A stretch of DNA of 64,000 bases. Source: DATARR01 sp034666985. GTDB lineage: Bacteria > Acidobacteriota > Thermoanaerobaculia > Multivoradales > UBA5704. Position 1 is the stretch's first letter. Every line of letters begins with the position of its first letter. Positions 41,398-49,741 of the stretch are shown here, in pieces. The DNA lies in contig JAXDKS010000046.1 in assembly GCA_034666985.1 (NCBI GenBank), positions 62,001 to 126,000 on the forward strand. Reading direction: 5' to 3'. The notes below the pieces were generated by a model. The model was not told the origin of the DNA. It ran no database searches and saw only the letters and a list, made by a program, of their open reading frames with translations. Made by a program: the position numbers and the translations under genes.

Positions 41398-41784
41398 GTG
41401 GAGATCGAATGGCTGGACGATCTGGAATCCCGGGTGCGCGACGCCGTCGAGCGCCTGGGGGAGCTGCGGGAAGAGAACCGCACGCTCCACGGTCGCGTCG
41501 AGGAGCTCGAAACCCGACTCTCCACGCTCTCCATCCCGCCGGCTGAGCCCGCGCCTTGGGAGGATCGGGATGAGGGAGAGGAGCTTGAATTGCTCCAGTC
41601 CCGGGTGCGGGAGCTGGAGCGGCAGCTCGCCGCCGCCGAGACCGAGCGCGCCGCAGCCGCCGGGGCGGCGAAGGCCTGGGAGATCGAGCGCGAGGAGGTC
41701 CGGCGGCGGGTGGAGGCGCTGACCGAGAGGCTGGAGGGGCTGACGGAGGGTTCTGGCGCCCCGCTGAGATCCGTGGTAGAGTAA
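41398..41784 (+). CDS. Coiled-coil protein, ZapB-like in position
   Basis: A 128-residue, almost entirely coiled-coil protein with a hinge near residue 50 (PPAEPAPWEDRDEG). It starts with GTG 6 bp after pheT. In related genomes a coiled-coil gene commonly stands between pheT and zapA, suggesting a cell-division partner, but sequence alone does not prove ZapB identity. Confidence 0.6.
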   Translation: MEIEWLDDLESRVRDAVERLGELREENRTLHGRVEELETRLSTLSIPPAEPAPWEDRDEGEELELLQSRVRELERQLAAAETERAAAAGAAKAWEIEREEVRRRVEALTERLEGLTEGSGAPLRSVVE

Positions 41785-41799
41785 GTTCCTGGGAGGGCA

Positions 41800-41826
41800 T
41801 GATGAAGAAGATCAAGCTCGGCTAGA
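41800..41826 (+). pseudogene. Eight-codon truncated gene start
   Basis: A GGGAGG Shine-Dalgarno precedes ATG-ATG encoding MMKKIKLG and then TAG. The 3' end overlaps the end of the inserted metallophosphoesterase gene. It looks like the 5' tip of a gene cut off by the insertion. Confidence 0.35.
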
Positions 41827-43638
41827 AACCCGCTCCAGGGAGAACTGATAGTCGCCAGCCGGTGCATCCCTGTAGCGGCATGTCCACACGAGGTAACCCT
41901 CCTGGTCGTGGGAGCGTGAGAGTTTTACGCCTTTTGTCTGGCCACTTACCAGCTTACAGTTCACCTCACCTAGCTCCGCCGCGAAGCGGACTAGAATTTC
42001 CCCCCGGCGCACGGGCCTGCGCCACTCGAAGGCTAAGTCGTCGGCCCCCTGCCGAATCAGCTTGGCGAAGAGTCCCGGCCAGTGGTAGGTCACCTCGACT
42101 TTGCGCTGGCGAGCATCAATTTCCGGAAAAAAGAAGAGGACTAAACGTTTGCGTCGTGGAAAATTGTCGGTTTGCAGATAGATGACCTCGTCATCTTTTT
42201 TCGTCTTGCCGACCAGTTTTACCTGGAAACCTAGCTCGTCGAGGTAGGGCACCTCAGGCGAGGCCTCGTCAGTCGCGATCTCGAAGGGAACAAAGGGGAT
42301 GGTCTGAGAGCTCTGGACCGAGTAGACCCCTCTGAAACTGGTATCCCCTTGGGCTTCAATTCTGAACTCCACCTCTTGCCCATCGAAGATGATGTGCGAC
42401 TGCAGCCGTTGCCAGATGCGGGTCGTGATCTGGCGCGACGCTGCCATGGTGCCCTCGAAAGCCCTACTCAGCCTTTCGAGATCCTCCGGTCCCATCGGCG
42501 GCGCTGGTGGCTCGTCTTCAACGCGGCGATGCTGGCCAGCCGTGTTGCGTTTGCGAGGTGCCGCCCTGGCCAGGGGAACTTCCTCAGGCGCAGTGCCACC
42601 GTCGTCTTCGAGATTCAGCTCGGCATGCTCATTGCGCGCAATCTTCCAAACGCCCCCTTGCGTCTTGACACCGCAGCGAGGCCACCGGCGCCACGTCGCA
42701 CCCGCCGAGTCGAACTCGAGCTTCAGGACCCCATATCCGTGATCCCGGCGAATCTGCTTTCTGCCCTTGCCGAAAAACTCAAGGCCGAAGAGGGAAGCGC
42801 CACGGATCAACCGCGGCCTGTGAGCGCCGCCAATGGCGATGTCTTCACTCCAGTCCACATGGAGGTGACCGCAGAGGTGAGCCAGGAATCGGCCCGGCGG
42901 CGCGATATTCGCCGTGTACTCCTCCCGCGCTTCCGGCGTCAGCCATTCGGGCGGATGGTGCGTCAGGAGCAGGCAGACATGGTGCTCCTTGAACCAGGTG
43001 GCATAGCGGTCACCATGGAATGCGGCGAGTTGAGCCGGGTGGAGGGCCAGTTTGCCCTCATAGGGTCCCCCATCGAGTTGCAGGAAGGTCGTGTTCAACC
43101 CGACGATACCGACCTTCCAGCCGTCCTTCTCATAGCTCAGGCAAAAATCGCCAGGCAGCAGCCCAGGCTGCACTGGGATGCGAAAGCGGCTCCCTTCTTC
43201 CCAGGTCTTATAGGAAGCAAGGGCCTCGTCCACGACGGTTCGATACTCCGAGTCAGGATCATTCCAGAAGCTCGCCTGCACTTCCGACTCCACTCGCCAC
43301 CGTTTGAGCAGTTTCACGACCGCCCGACTTATGTCCGGGCGGCAGAGGTCATGGTTTCCGGGTACGGTAAGTAGCTGGGGTCGCGAGCCGAGCTTAGCGA
43401 ATTCCTCCCAGAGCCGATCGAGAGTCTCGTTCAGTTGCTCGAACTCCTTGCCGTCCTGACCGCCTCCGGACTGCACGAGGTCACCAGTAAAGCAGACCAG
43501 GTCCCAGGGCCCCGTGCGCTCGTACGTGCGCTTGAGGTCCTCGAGGAGGATCTGCTCCACGTTGGGATAAATGACCTTGGCATAACCGCCGAGACCGCGG
43601 TGGAGGTCAGTCAAGTGCAAGATGGTTAGCGTGGTCAT
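41812..43638 (-). CDS. Calcineurin-like metallophosphoesterase with a C-terminal beta-rich domain
   Basis: A protein of about 608 residues. The N-terminal 330 residues hold all metallophosphoesterase motifs: HLTDLHRG, CFTGDLVQSG, TVPGNHDL, LLTHHPPEW and LCGHLHVDW. A Pro/charged linker (about 340-390) leads to a C-terminal domain of roughly 210 residues, beta-rich, not recognised. Such multidomain phosphoesterases occur as accessory genes in conflict systems. The gene is less GC-rich than its neighbours and splits the usual pheT/zapA neighbourhood in antisense orientation, which fits acquisition. ATG at 43638 preferred over a GTG one codon upstream. Confidence 0.75.
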   Translation of the reverse strand: MTTLTILHLTDLHRGLGGYAKVIYPNVEQILLEDLKRTYERTGPWDLVCFTGDLVQSGGGQDGKEFEQLNETLDRLWEEFAKLGSRPQLLTVPGNHDLCRPDISRAVVKLLKRWRVESEVQASFWNDPDSEYRTVVDEALASYKTWEEGSRFRIPVQPGLLPGDFCLSYEKDGWKVGIVGLNTTFLQLDGGPYEGKLALHPAQLAAFHGDRYATWFKEHHVCLLLTHHPPEWLTPEAREEYTANIAPPGRFLAHLCGHLHVDWSEDIAIGGAHRPRLIRGASLFGLEFFGKGRKQIRRDHGYGVLKLEFDSAGATWRRWPRCGVKTQGGVWKIARNEHAELNLEDDGGTAPEEVPLARAAPRKRNTAGQHRRVEDEPPAPPMGPEDLERLSRAFEGTMAASRQITTRIWQRLQSHIIFDGQEVEFRIEAQGDTSFRGVYSVQSSQTIPFVPFEIATDEASPEVPYLDELGFQVKLVGKTKKDDEVIYLQTDNFPRRKRLVLFFFPEIDARQRKVEVTYHWPGLFAKLIRQGADDLAFEWRRPVRRGEILVRFAAELGEVNCKLVSGQTKGVKLSRSHDQEGYLVWTCRYRDAPAGDYQFSLERVSSRA

Positions 43639-43707
43639 CACTCTTATTTTAGCATGACGATCGACTTGGCAGTGAAGTGTAGTATGGGCATTTAGACCAT
43701 TGAGCCT

Positions 43708-44766
43708 TCAGCGCAGACTCGCCCCCACGACCTCCCCGACCCCCTTCGCCCCGTCCCGCGCCATCAGGGCCAGCAGCTCCTCGTTGATCTTGCGAGGGAG
43801 CCCGGGCCCCTCGTAGATCAGGGCCGTGTAGATCTGCACCAGCGACGCTCCGGCCTTCAGCCGCCGGTAGGCTTCGGCCCCGGAGTCGATCCCCCCGACG
43901 CTGATCAGGACGGTCCTGCCGAAGAGGGCGCGGGCCACCTCCTCGAAGACCTGGAAGCTCTTCTCCCGGAGCGCCCGCCCCGAGATCCCCCCGAAGTCCT
44001 TCGCCCCTGGCACCAGGGCGTAGTCGGTCGTCGTGTTGGTGGCGATGATGCCGGCGGCGCCGGCGGCCACGGCGGTCGCGGAGAGGACGGCGGCCTGGCC
44101 CGGCGGAAGGTCGGGGGCGATCTTCACCAGCACGGGTTTCGCCGTGATCCCCGAGGCCAACTCCAGGAGCTCGCGCACGAAGGCCTCGTTCTGGAGGTCG
44201 CGCAGCCCCGGGGTGTTGGGTGAGGAGAGGTTCACCACCAGGTAGTCGCAGAAGGGGTGGAGCCCGCGGATCAGGATCTCGTAGTCGGCCAGGGCCCGCT
44301 CCGGCGGGGTCGCCTTGTTCTTGCCGAGGTTGACGCCCAGGGGGAGGGCGGCCGGGTAGACCCGCTCCAGGCGCCGGCGCATCGCCTCCAGGCCACCGTT
44401 GTTGAAGCCGAGGGCGTTCTGGAGGCTGCCTTCGGCGGAGTGGCGGAAGAGGCGCGGCCGGGGGTTGCCCGGCTGGGGGAGGGGGGTGACCGTCCCCACC
44501 TCGGCGAAGCCGAAGCCGAGGGCGGGCAGGGCCCCCACGGCGGCGGCATCCTTGTCGAAGCCGGCGGCGAGGCCCACGGGGTTGGGGAAGTCGCGGCCGA
44601 AGAGGGTCTGGCGCAGGGGAGCGGCGTCCACCCGGTTGCGCCGGGTGAGGGCGGCGGCCAGGCCCGGCACCGTCTGGGCCAGCCGTAACGCCCCCATCCC
44701 GACGCCGTGCGCGGTCTCAGGCTCGAGCCCGAACAGCAGGCGGCGGAGGACGGGGTAGACGGGCAC
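43708..44766 (-). CDS. pyrD: Dihydroorotate dehydrogenase (quinone)
   Basis: A 352-residue class 2 PyrD. It starts with the membrane-associating helix (RRLLFGLEPETAHGVGMGAL), then GLAAGFDKDAAAV, GVNLGKNKAT, the catalytic-loop NLSSPNTPGLRDLQ with the class 2 Ser, KIAPDLPPGQ and ISVGGIDSGAEAYRR, the FMN phosphate site. It oxidises dihydroorotate with quinone in de novo pyrimidine synthesis. Confidence 0.95.
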   Translation of the reverse strand: MPVYPVLRRLLFGLEPETAHGVGMGALRLAQTVPGLAAALTRRNRVDAAPLRQTLFGRDFPNPVGLAAGFDKDAAAVGALPALGFGFAEVGTVTPLPQPGNPRPRLFRHSAEGSLQNALGFNNGGLEAMRRRLERVYPAALPLGVNLGKNKATPPERALADYEILIRGLHPFCDYLVVNLSSPNTPGLRDLQNEAFVRELLELASGITAKPVLVKIAPDLPPGQAAVLSATAVAAGAAGIIATNTTTDYALVPGAKDFGGISGRALREKSFQVFEEVARALFGRTVLISVGGIDSGAEAYRRLKAGASLVQIYTALIYEGPGLPRKINEELLALMARDGAKGVGEVVGASLR

Positions 44767-44786
44767 GACGGGCGATTGTAGACGAC

Positions 44787-44850
44787 TGTGCTATAGTGTG
44801 CCTCGCCAAACCGCTGGCATCACGTAACTTGCTGGCCGGGAAGGCACACC
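44787..44850 (+). promoter_or_regulatory. zapA leader with TATAGT -10 and hairpin
   Basis: The gap between divergent pyrD and zapA contains a TATAGT -10-like hexamer near 44792 followed by GTGTGCC, whose complement GGCACAC recurs about 40 bp downstream, giving a leader stem. No good -35 is placed at 16-18 bp. Confidence 0.35.
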
Positions 44851-44869
44851 GACACTGGACGGGGAGACC

Positions 44870-45157
44870 ATGCCTTCAACCACCACACCGGTTGAGATTT
44901 TCGGCGAGGTGTACCACGTCCGGGGAGACGACGAGAATGGGTACCTCCAGAGTCTGGCCGACCTCGTGGACCGCAAGATGCGGGAGGTGGCCGAACACGT
45001 GAAGACGGGCGATACGGCCCGCGTCGCGATCCTGGTGGCGCTCAATCTGGCGGACGAACTGTTCCAGGCTCAAAGCCGGCAAGAAGGGGAACGGGTCGAG
45101 ATCAGGGAGAAGGTGGCGGCGCTCACGGAGGAATTAACGCACGCCCTCGAAGGTTGA
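44870..45157 (+). CDS. zapA: Cell division protein ZapA
   Basis: A 95-residue protein: a short beta/alpha head (VEIFGEVYHVRG), a helix (LADLVDRKMREVAEHV) and a long C-terminal coiled coil, matching ZapA. It crosslinks FtsZ filaments at the division ring. The location before 6S RNA and rny is conserved in many bacteria. Confidence 0.85.
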   Translation: MPSTTTPVEIFGEVYHVRGDDENGYLQSLADLVDRKMREVAEHVKTGDTARVAILVALNLADELFQAQSRQEGERVEIREKVAALTEELTHALEG

Positions 45158-45189
45158 GAGGCTTTGCGGCAAGCGGCGCCAGCTCAAGA

Positions 45190-45195
45190 TATGAT
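45190..45195 (+). promoter_or_regulatory. -10 element of the putative 6S RNA gene
   Basis: TATGAT stands 7-13 bp before the expected 5' end of the RNA. The best -35 (TTGCGG at 45164-45169) has a long 20-bp spacer. Confidence 0.45.
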
Positions 45196-45202
45196 GGAAC
45201 AA

Positions 45203-45394
45203 GAGTCAGCATCCCCTGCGTGGTTCGTGGGTACTACGGTTGTAGGACCAACATTCATACCAAGGGAGTCTTTTACCCGTGTGGCCCGTGCCAGCCTCGC
45301 ATGTACGAGGACGCTGAAGGCTCACGGAGCGGACACCCACCTGGCGCGTCAGGTTCTAAACGCACGGCGCTCACGGCCGCGCGGGGGATGCCCT
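45203..45394 (+). ncRNA. ssrS: 6S RNA candidate
   Basis: The 308-bp zapA-rny gap has no gene but contains a segment of about 185 bp whose ends pair: GCATCCCCTGCG (45209-45220) with CGCGGGGGATGC (45380-45391), one G-U pair. Size, closing stem and position directly after zapA match 6S RNA, which binds RNA polymerase and mimics an open promoter. Internal sequence includes further complementary stretches on either side of a central region. I could not fold it, so the central bubble is unverified. Confidence 0.65.
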
Positions 45395-45465
45395 TTACTT
45401 CTCGCTTCGAGAGGTCCTTCCTGATCCAGCCCGGTTCCCCTTCCTGTTCGGACAAGGGGTAACCG

Positions 45466-47040
45466 GTGAATACCGAAAGCATCATCCTGGCCGCAGCGAT
45501 CTTCTTCGCGGCGGTCGCGGTCCTCGTTCTGGTCTTCGGATGGCGCTCCATCCGCCAGGAGGGGCGTCGCATCCTGGAGCAGGCGCGCACCGACGCCGGT
45601 AAAGTCGTCGAGGACGCCCAGCGCCAAGGCGAGGCCCAGATGCGCGAGGCCGAGGTGGCCGCGCGCGAGAAGCTCCTTCAGGCGCGCAGTGAGTTCGAGA
45701 AGATCTCGCGCAAGAACCGCTCGGAGCTCGAAGCCCAGGAGCGCCGCCTCACCCAGAAGCAGGACAGCCTCGACCGCAAGGGCGAGGAGCTCGCCCGGCG
45801 CGACAAGGATCTCACCCAGCTCGACCGCTCGCTCACCGGCCGCGAGAAGACGGCGGAGAAGCGGGAGGCCGAGCTCGAGCGGATGTTCGAGGAGGAGCGG
45901 GGCAAGCTCGAGCAAATCGCCGGCCTCACCGCCCAGCAGGCCCGCGAGGAGCTGGTGCGGGTGATGGAGGACGACGCCAAGATCGAGGCCGCCCACATCG
46001 TCAAGCGCATCGAGGACGAGGCCCGCGAGCAGGCCGGCCGGCAGGCCCAGCGCATCATCGGCATGGCCATCCAGCGCTCCGCCTCGGACTACGTGTCGGA
46101 GACCACGGTCTCCGTGGTCATGCTCCCCAACGACGAGATGAAGGGGCGGATCATCGGCCGCGAGGGCCGCAACATCCGCGCTCTGGAGATGGCCACCGGC
46201 GTCGATCTCATCGTCGACGACACGCCGGAGGCGGTGATCCTCTCCGGCTTCGATCCGTTCCGCCGCGAGGTGGCGCGCGTCGCCTTGGAGCGGCTGATCG
46301 TCGACGGCCGCATCCATCCGGCGCGCATCGAGGAGATCGTCGAGAAGGTCAAGGCCGAGTTCGAGCAGAAGATCCTGCAGGAGGGCGAGGCGGCGCTGCT
46401 GGAGCTGGGCATCCCCGGCATGCACCCCGAGCTGGTGAAGCTCCTGGGCCGGCTGCGCTACCGCACCTCCTACGGCCAGAACGTCCTCCAGCACAGCAAG
46501 GAGGTCGCCTTCCTGGCCGGCACCATGGCGGCCGAGCTGCGCGCCAACGTGGCCATCGCCCGCCGCGGCGGCTTGGTGCACGACATCGGCAAGGCCATCG
46601 ACCGGGAGATGGATGGCACCCACCTGCAGATCGGCATCGACCTGCTGCGCAAGTACGGGGAGACCGAGGAGGTGGTCCATGCCATGGCCTGCCACCACGG
46701 CGACTACGATCCGCAGACGGTGGAGGCGGTGCTGGTCACCGCCGCCGACGCCCTCTCCGCGGCCCGGCCCGGCGCCCGCCGCGAGGTGCTGGAGACCTAC
46801 GTCAAGCGCCTGGAGAAGCTGGAGGAGATCGCCTCCAGCTTCAAGGGGGTGCAGAAGACGTTCGCCATCCAGGCCGGCCGCGAGGTGCGCATCATCGTCG
46901 ACAGCGGCAAGATCGGCGACGAGCAGGCGCTCTGGCTGTCGAAGGACATCGCCCGCCGCATCGAGCAGGAGCTGACCTACCCCGGCCAGATCAAGGTGAC
47001 GGTGATCCGCGAGACCCGGTCCGTCGAGTACGCTCGGTGA
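45466..47040 (+). CDS. rny: Ribonuclease Y
   Basis: A 524-residue RNase Y: N-terminal membrane anchor (IILAAAIFFAAVAVLVLVF), long coiled coil (25-200), KH domain (KGRIIGREGRNIRALE near 225-240) and HD phosphohydrolase domain with GGLVHDIGKA near residue 372. It initiates mRNA decay at the inner membrane. GTG start with AAGGGG upstream. The ymdB gene follows 19 bp downstream, the standard pairing. Confidence 0.95.
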   Translation: MNTESIILAAAIFFAAVAVLVLVFGWRSIRQEGRRILEQARTDAGKVVEDAQRQGEAQMREAEVAAREKLLQARSEFEKISRKNRSELEAQERRLTQKQDSLDRKGEELARRDKDLTQLDRSLTGREKTAEKREAELERMFEEERGKLEQIAGLTAQQAREELVRVMEDDAKIEAAHIVKRIEDEAREQAGRQAQRIIGMAIQRSASDYVSETTVSVVMLPNDEMKGRIIGREGRNIRALEMATGVDLIVDDTPEAVILSGFDPFRREVARVALERLIVDGRIHPARIEEIVEKVKAEFEQKILQEGEAALLELGIPGMHPELVKLLGRLRYRTSYGQNVLQHSKEVAFLAGTMAAELRANVAIARRGGLVHDIGKAIDREMDGTHLQIGIDLLRKYGETEEVVHAMACHHGDYDPQTVEAVLVTAADALSAARPGARREVLETYVKRLEKLEEIASSFKGVQKTFAIQAGREVRIIVDSGKIGDEQALWLSKDIARRIEQELTYPGQIKVTVIRETRSVEYAR

Positions 47041-47059
47041 GAGAGGAAAACGGAGTCAG

Positions 47060-47845
47060 ATGAAGATCCTCTTCGTCGGCGACGTCATCGGCAAGCCCGG
47101 CCGCCGGGCGCTCCAGAGCCTCCTGCCGCGCCTGGTGGATCACCACCGGGCCGACTACGTGGTGGTCAACGTGGAGAACTCGGCCGGCGGCTTCGGCGTC
47201 ACGCCGGACGTGCTCGCCGAGATCGCCAATCTGCCCATCGACGTCTACACCACCGGCAATCACGTCTGGGACAAGAAGGAGGGGGTCGAGATCCTCGACC
47301 GCGAGCGCCGGCTCCTGCGCCCGCACAACTATCCCGAGGGGAATCCGGGCCGGGGGCTGCACGTGGGGGAGACGGCGGCCGGCATCCCCGTCGCCGTGAT
47401 CAACCTCGAGGGGCGGGTCTTCATGCACAACCTCGACTCCCCCTTCCTCGTCGCCGACCGGCTGCTCGCGGCGCTCGACCCACAAGTCAAGGTGGTGTTC
47501 GTCGACTTCCACGCCGAGGCCACCAGCGAGAAGCAGGCCCTGGGCTTCTACCTCGACGGCCGGGTGAGCGCCGTGGTGGGCACCCACACCCACGTCCCCA
47601 CGGCTGACGAGCGGGTGCTGCCCAACGGCACCGCCCTGCTGACCGACGTGGGCATGACCGGCCCCTACGAGTCCGTCATCGGCATGCGGGTCGACAAGGT
47701 CCTGAAGCGCTTCCTGCTCCAGACCCCCGCCTCCTTCGAGGTCGCCAAGCGCGACGTGCGGCTGGCCGCGGTTGTGATCGATATCGACGAGCAGACGGGC
47801 AAGGCCCGGGGCATCGAGCGCCTGCTGGTGCCCGACGCCCAGTAG
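47060..47845 (+). CDS. ymdB: YmdB-family metallophosphoesterase
   Basis: A 261-residue TIGR00282/YmdB protein, with metal ligands in FVGDVIGKPGR, NVENSAGG, TTGNHVWD, DFHAEATSEK and GTHTHVPTADE. Homologues hydrolyse 2',3'-cyclic nucleotides arising from RNA decay, which fits cotranscription with rny. Confidence 0.93.
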   Translation: MKILFVGDVIGKPGRRALQSLLPRLVDHHRADYVVVNVENSAGGFGVTPDVLAEIANLPIDVYTTGNHVWDKKEGVEILDRERRLLRPHNYPEGNPGRGLHVGETAAGIPVAVINLEGRVFMHNLDSPFLVADRLLAALDPQVKVVFVDFHAEATSEKQALGFYLDGRVSAVVGTHTHVPTADERVLPNGTALLTDVGMTGPYESVIGMRVDKVLKRFLLQTPASFEVAKRDVRLAAVVIDIDEQTGKARGIERLLVPDAQ

Positions 47846-47855
47846 CCCTCTGCTT

Positions 47856-49466
47856 CTACGGGCGGGTCAGCAGCGCGTAGCCGTCCCCGGTCGGGTCCCG
47901 ATCGCGGGCGATCTCCACCAGAGGGGGGAGGTCCTTCACCTTGGCCAGGTCCCCGCGCTGGGCGAGGAGCCAGATAGGGCCGGGTGTGGCGAGATAGGCC
48001 CGGAGCGCCGCCTCGCTGTCCAGGTTCACGCAGAAGCGCCGGGTATAGAAGAGGAAGGTGTTGTCGAGCCGGGGGTAGATCCCATAGGTGTCGCCGGGGC
48101 CCAGCTTCGAGACCAGGATGCGGGAGAGGCCGCGGGCTGACTTGACGGCGTCGAAAGCGGGCAGCAGGAAGAGGGCGGCGAGGAGGAAGGTGGCCCCCAT
48201 GCCCGCCGCCAGCGACCCGGCGGCGCGAGAGACGGCACCGGAGCGGGAGCTCCGGGATTGCCACCACGCGTATACCGCGCCCAGGAGGAAGGGTATGAAG
48301 GCGGCCGTGACCTCCCAGACGAAGCGGTCGCCGCCCAGGGCAGCCACCTCCGGCCGGCGGTGGCCGTAGACGGGGAGGCCCACGGTGACGGCGAGGGCCA
48401 GCGCGGCCACCAGGCCGAACGGCACCACGAGCCACCGCCGCCCCGCCGGCCACTCGGCCGCCAGGCGGTCCAGCGCCGCGCCGACCATCAGGGCCATGGC
48501 CGGATACATCGTCAGCACGTAGACCGACCGCTTGGCCGGGGAGATGCTGAAGAAGACCAGGGTGACCACCATCCAGCAGAGGCAGAAGAGGAACCTCAGC
48601 CGTTCCCGGCCCTCCAGCCGCCGCCGGCCGAGGACCACGGCGGTGGGAAGGAGGACCGACCAGGGGAAGAGCTCGCCCGGGACGATGGTCAGGTAGTAAT
48701 ACCAGGGGGCGAAGTGGTGCCAGGGGTCGGCGTAGCGGGTGACGTTCTGCCGGAAGATGATCTGCCGCAGGTAGTCGGGTCCCGCGGCGAGCCCGGCCGG
48801 GAGCAGCCAGGCGAGCACCACCGCGGCCCAGAGGAGGAGCCCCCAGCCGATCCGCATCCGCTTGAGCTCCGCGGTGTTGCGGGTCAGGAGCAGGAAGGCC
48901 ACCATCGACAGCAGCGGCGGCAGGAGCCCCACGGGCCCCTTGGCCAGGGTGGCGAGCCCGGCGCAGAGGAAGAAGAGGAGATGGAGGCGGGGCCGCTCCT
49001 CGGTCCAGGCCCGTACCCAGAACCAGACGCCGAGGGTCACCAGGGCGGTGAGCATCATGTCGATCTGCCCGAACCGCCCCTGCCAGAGGATCTTGAAGCA
49101 GGTGGCGAAGGCCGCGGCCGCCAGCCACCCGGCGCGGCGTCCGAACAGGCGCTCGCCCAGGCGGTAGACGAGCAGCAGGCAGCCGATGGCGGAGAGGGCC
49201 GAGGGCAGCCGCGCGGCGGTCTCGTCCAGGCCGCCGGTGATCCAGCCGCAGAAGGCGATCGTCCAGAAGAAGAGGGGCGGCTTCTCGCCGTAGACCTCGC
49301 CGTTCAGGTAGGGCACGGCCCAGTGTCCGAGGGTCCCCATCTCCCGGGCCACCTCGGCGTAGCGGGCCTCGTCCGGGTTCCACACGTCGCGGAAGCCCAG
49401 CCCGGGCAGGAAGAGGACGGCCCCGAGCAGGGCGAGCACGAGCAGATCGCGGCGTAGATGCGTCAA
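47856..49466 (-). CDS. ArnT-like glycosyltransferase (GT39/83 family)
   Basis: A 536-residue multi-spanning glycosyltransferase. The first loop carries the family signature DVWNPDEARYAEVAREM with the catalytic acidic residues, then PYLNGEVYGEKPPLFFW; about 11 hydrophobic segments follow and a soluble C-terminal part. ArnT-type enzymes transfer a sugar from a polyprenyl phosphate to lipid A or proteins. The TTG start overlaps the upstream LAB_N stop (TTGA). With LAB_N and a GT2 it forms an operon resembling lipid-A or protein glycosylation sets. Confidence 0.85.
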   Translation of the reverse strand: MTHLRRDLLVLALLGAVLFLPGLGFRDVWNPDEARYAEVAREMGTLGHWAVPYLNGEVYGEKPPLFFWTIAFCGWITGGLDETAARLPSALSAIGCLLLVYRLGERLFGRRAGWLAAAAFATCFKILWQGRFGQIDMMLTALVTLGVWFWVRAWTEERPRLHLLFFLCAGLATLAKGPVGLLPPLLSMVAFLLLTRNTAELKRMRIGWGLLLWAAVVLAWLLPAGLAAGPDYLRQIIFRQNVTRYADPWHHFAPWYYYLTIVPGELFPWSVLLPTAVVLGRRRLEGRERLRFLFCLCWMVVTLVFFSISPAKRSVYVLTMYPAMALMVGAALDRLAAEWPAGRRWLVVPFGLVAALALAVTVGLPVYGHRRPEVAALGGDRFVWEVTAAFIPFLLGAVYAWWQSRSSRSGAVSRAAGSLAAGMGATFLLAALFLLPAFDAVKSARGLSRILVSKLGPGDTYGIYPRLDNTFLFYTRRFCVNLDSEAALRAYLATPGPIWLLAQRGDLAKVKDLPPLVEIARDRDPTGDGYALLTRP

Positions 49467-49741
49467 TCGGCGGCTTCCACCCTCGACGGGCGGTGAATGA
49501 ACCACAGGTTGCGAGTGTAGATGAGGAAGCCCGTGGCCTGGCCCAGGATGAACACCGGGTCGCGGCGGTGGATGGAGTAGGCGAGCAGCACGGCGCCGCC
49601 GCCGAGGCTCAGGTACCAGAAGGATCGCGGGATGACGCTCTGCTTGCGCCGCTCGGAGGCGATCCATTGGACGAAGAAGCGGCCGAAGAAGAGGGCCTGT
49701 CCGATGAAGCCGATAATGATCCAGACGGTCTTTGCATCCAA
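49463..49741 (-). CDS. LAB_N-domain small membrane protein
   Basis: A 92-residue protein with three hydrophobic helices and the LAB_N signature (GFIGQALFFGRFFVQWIASE, SVIPRSFWYLSL), named from the N-terminus of some lipid-A-disaccharide synthases. It usually occurs between GT2 and ArnT-like genes and may help flip or channel the polyprenyl-linked sugar. TTG start, inside the 3' end of the GT2 gene. Confidence 0.85.
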   Translation of the reverse strand: MDAKTVWIIIGFIGQALFFGRFFVQWIASERRKQSVIPRSFWYLSLGGGAVLLAYSIHRRDPVFILGQATGFLIYTRNLWFIHRPSRVEAAD

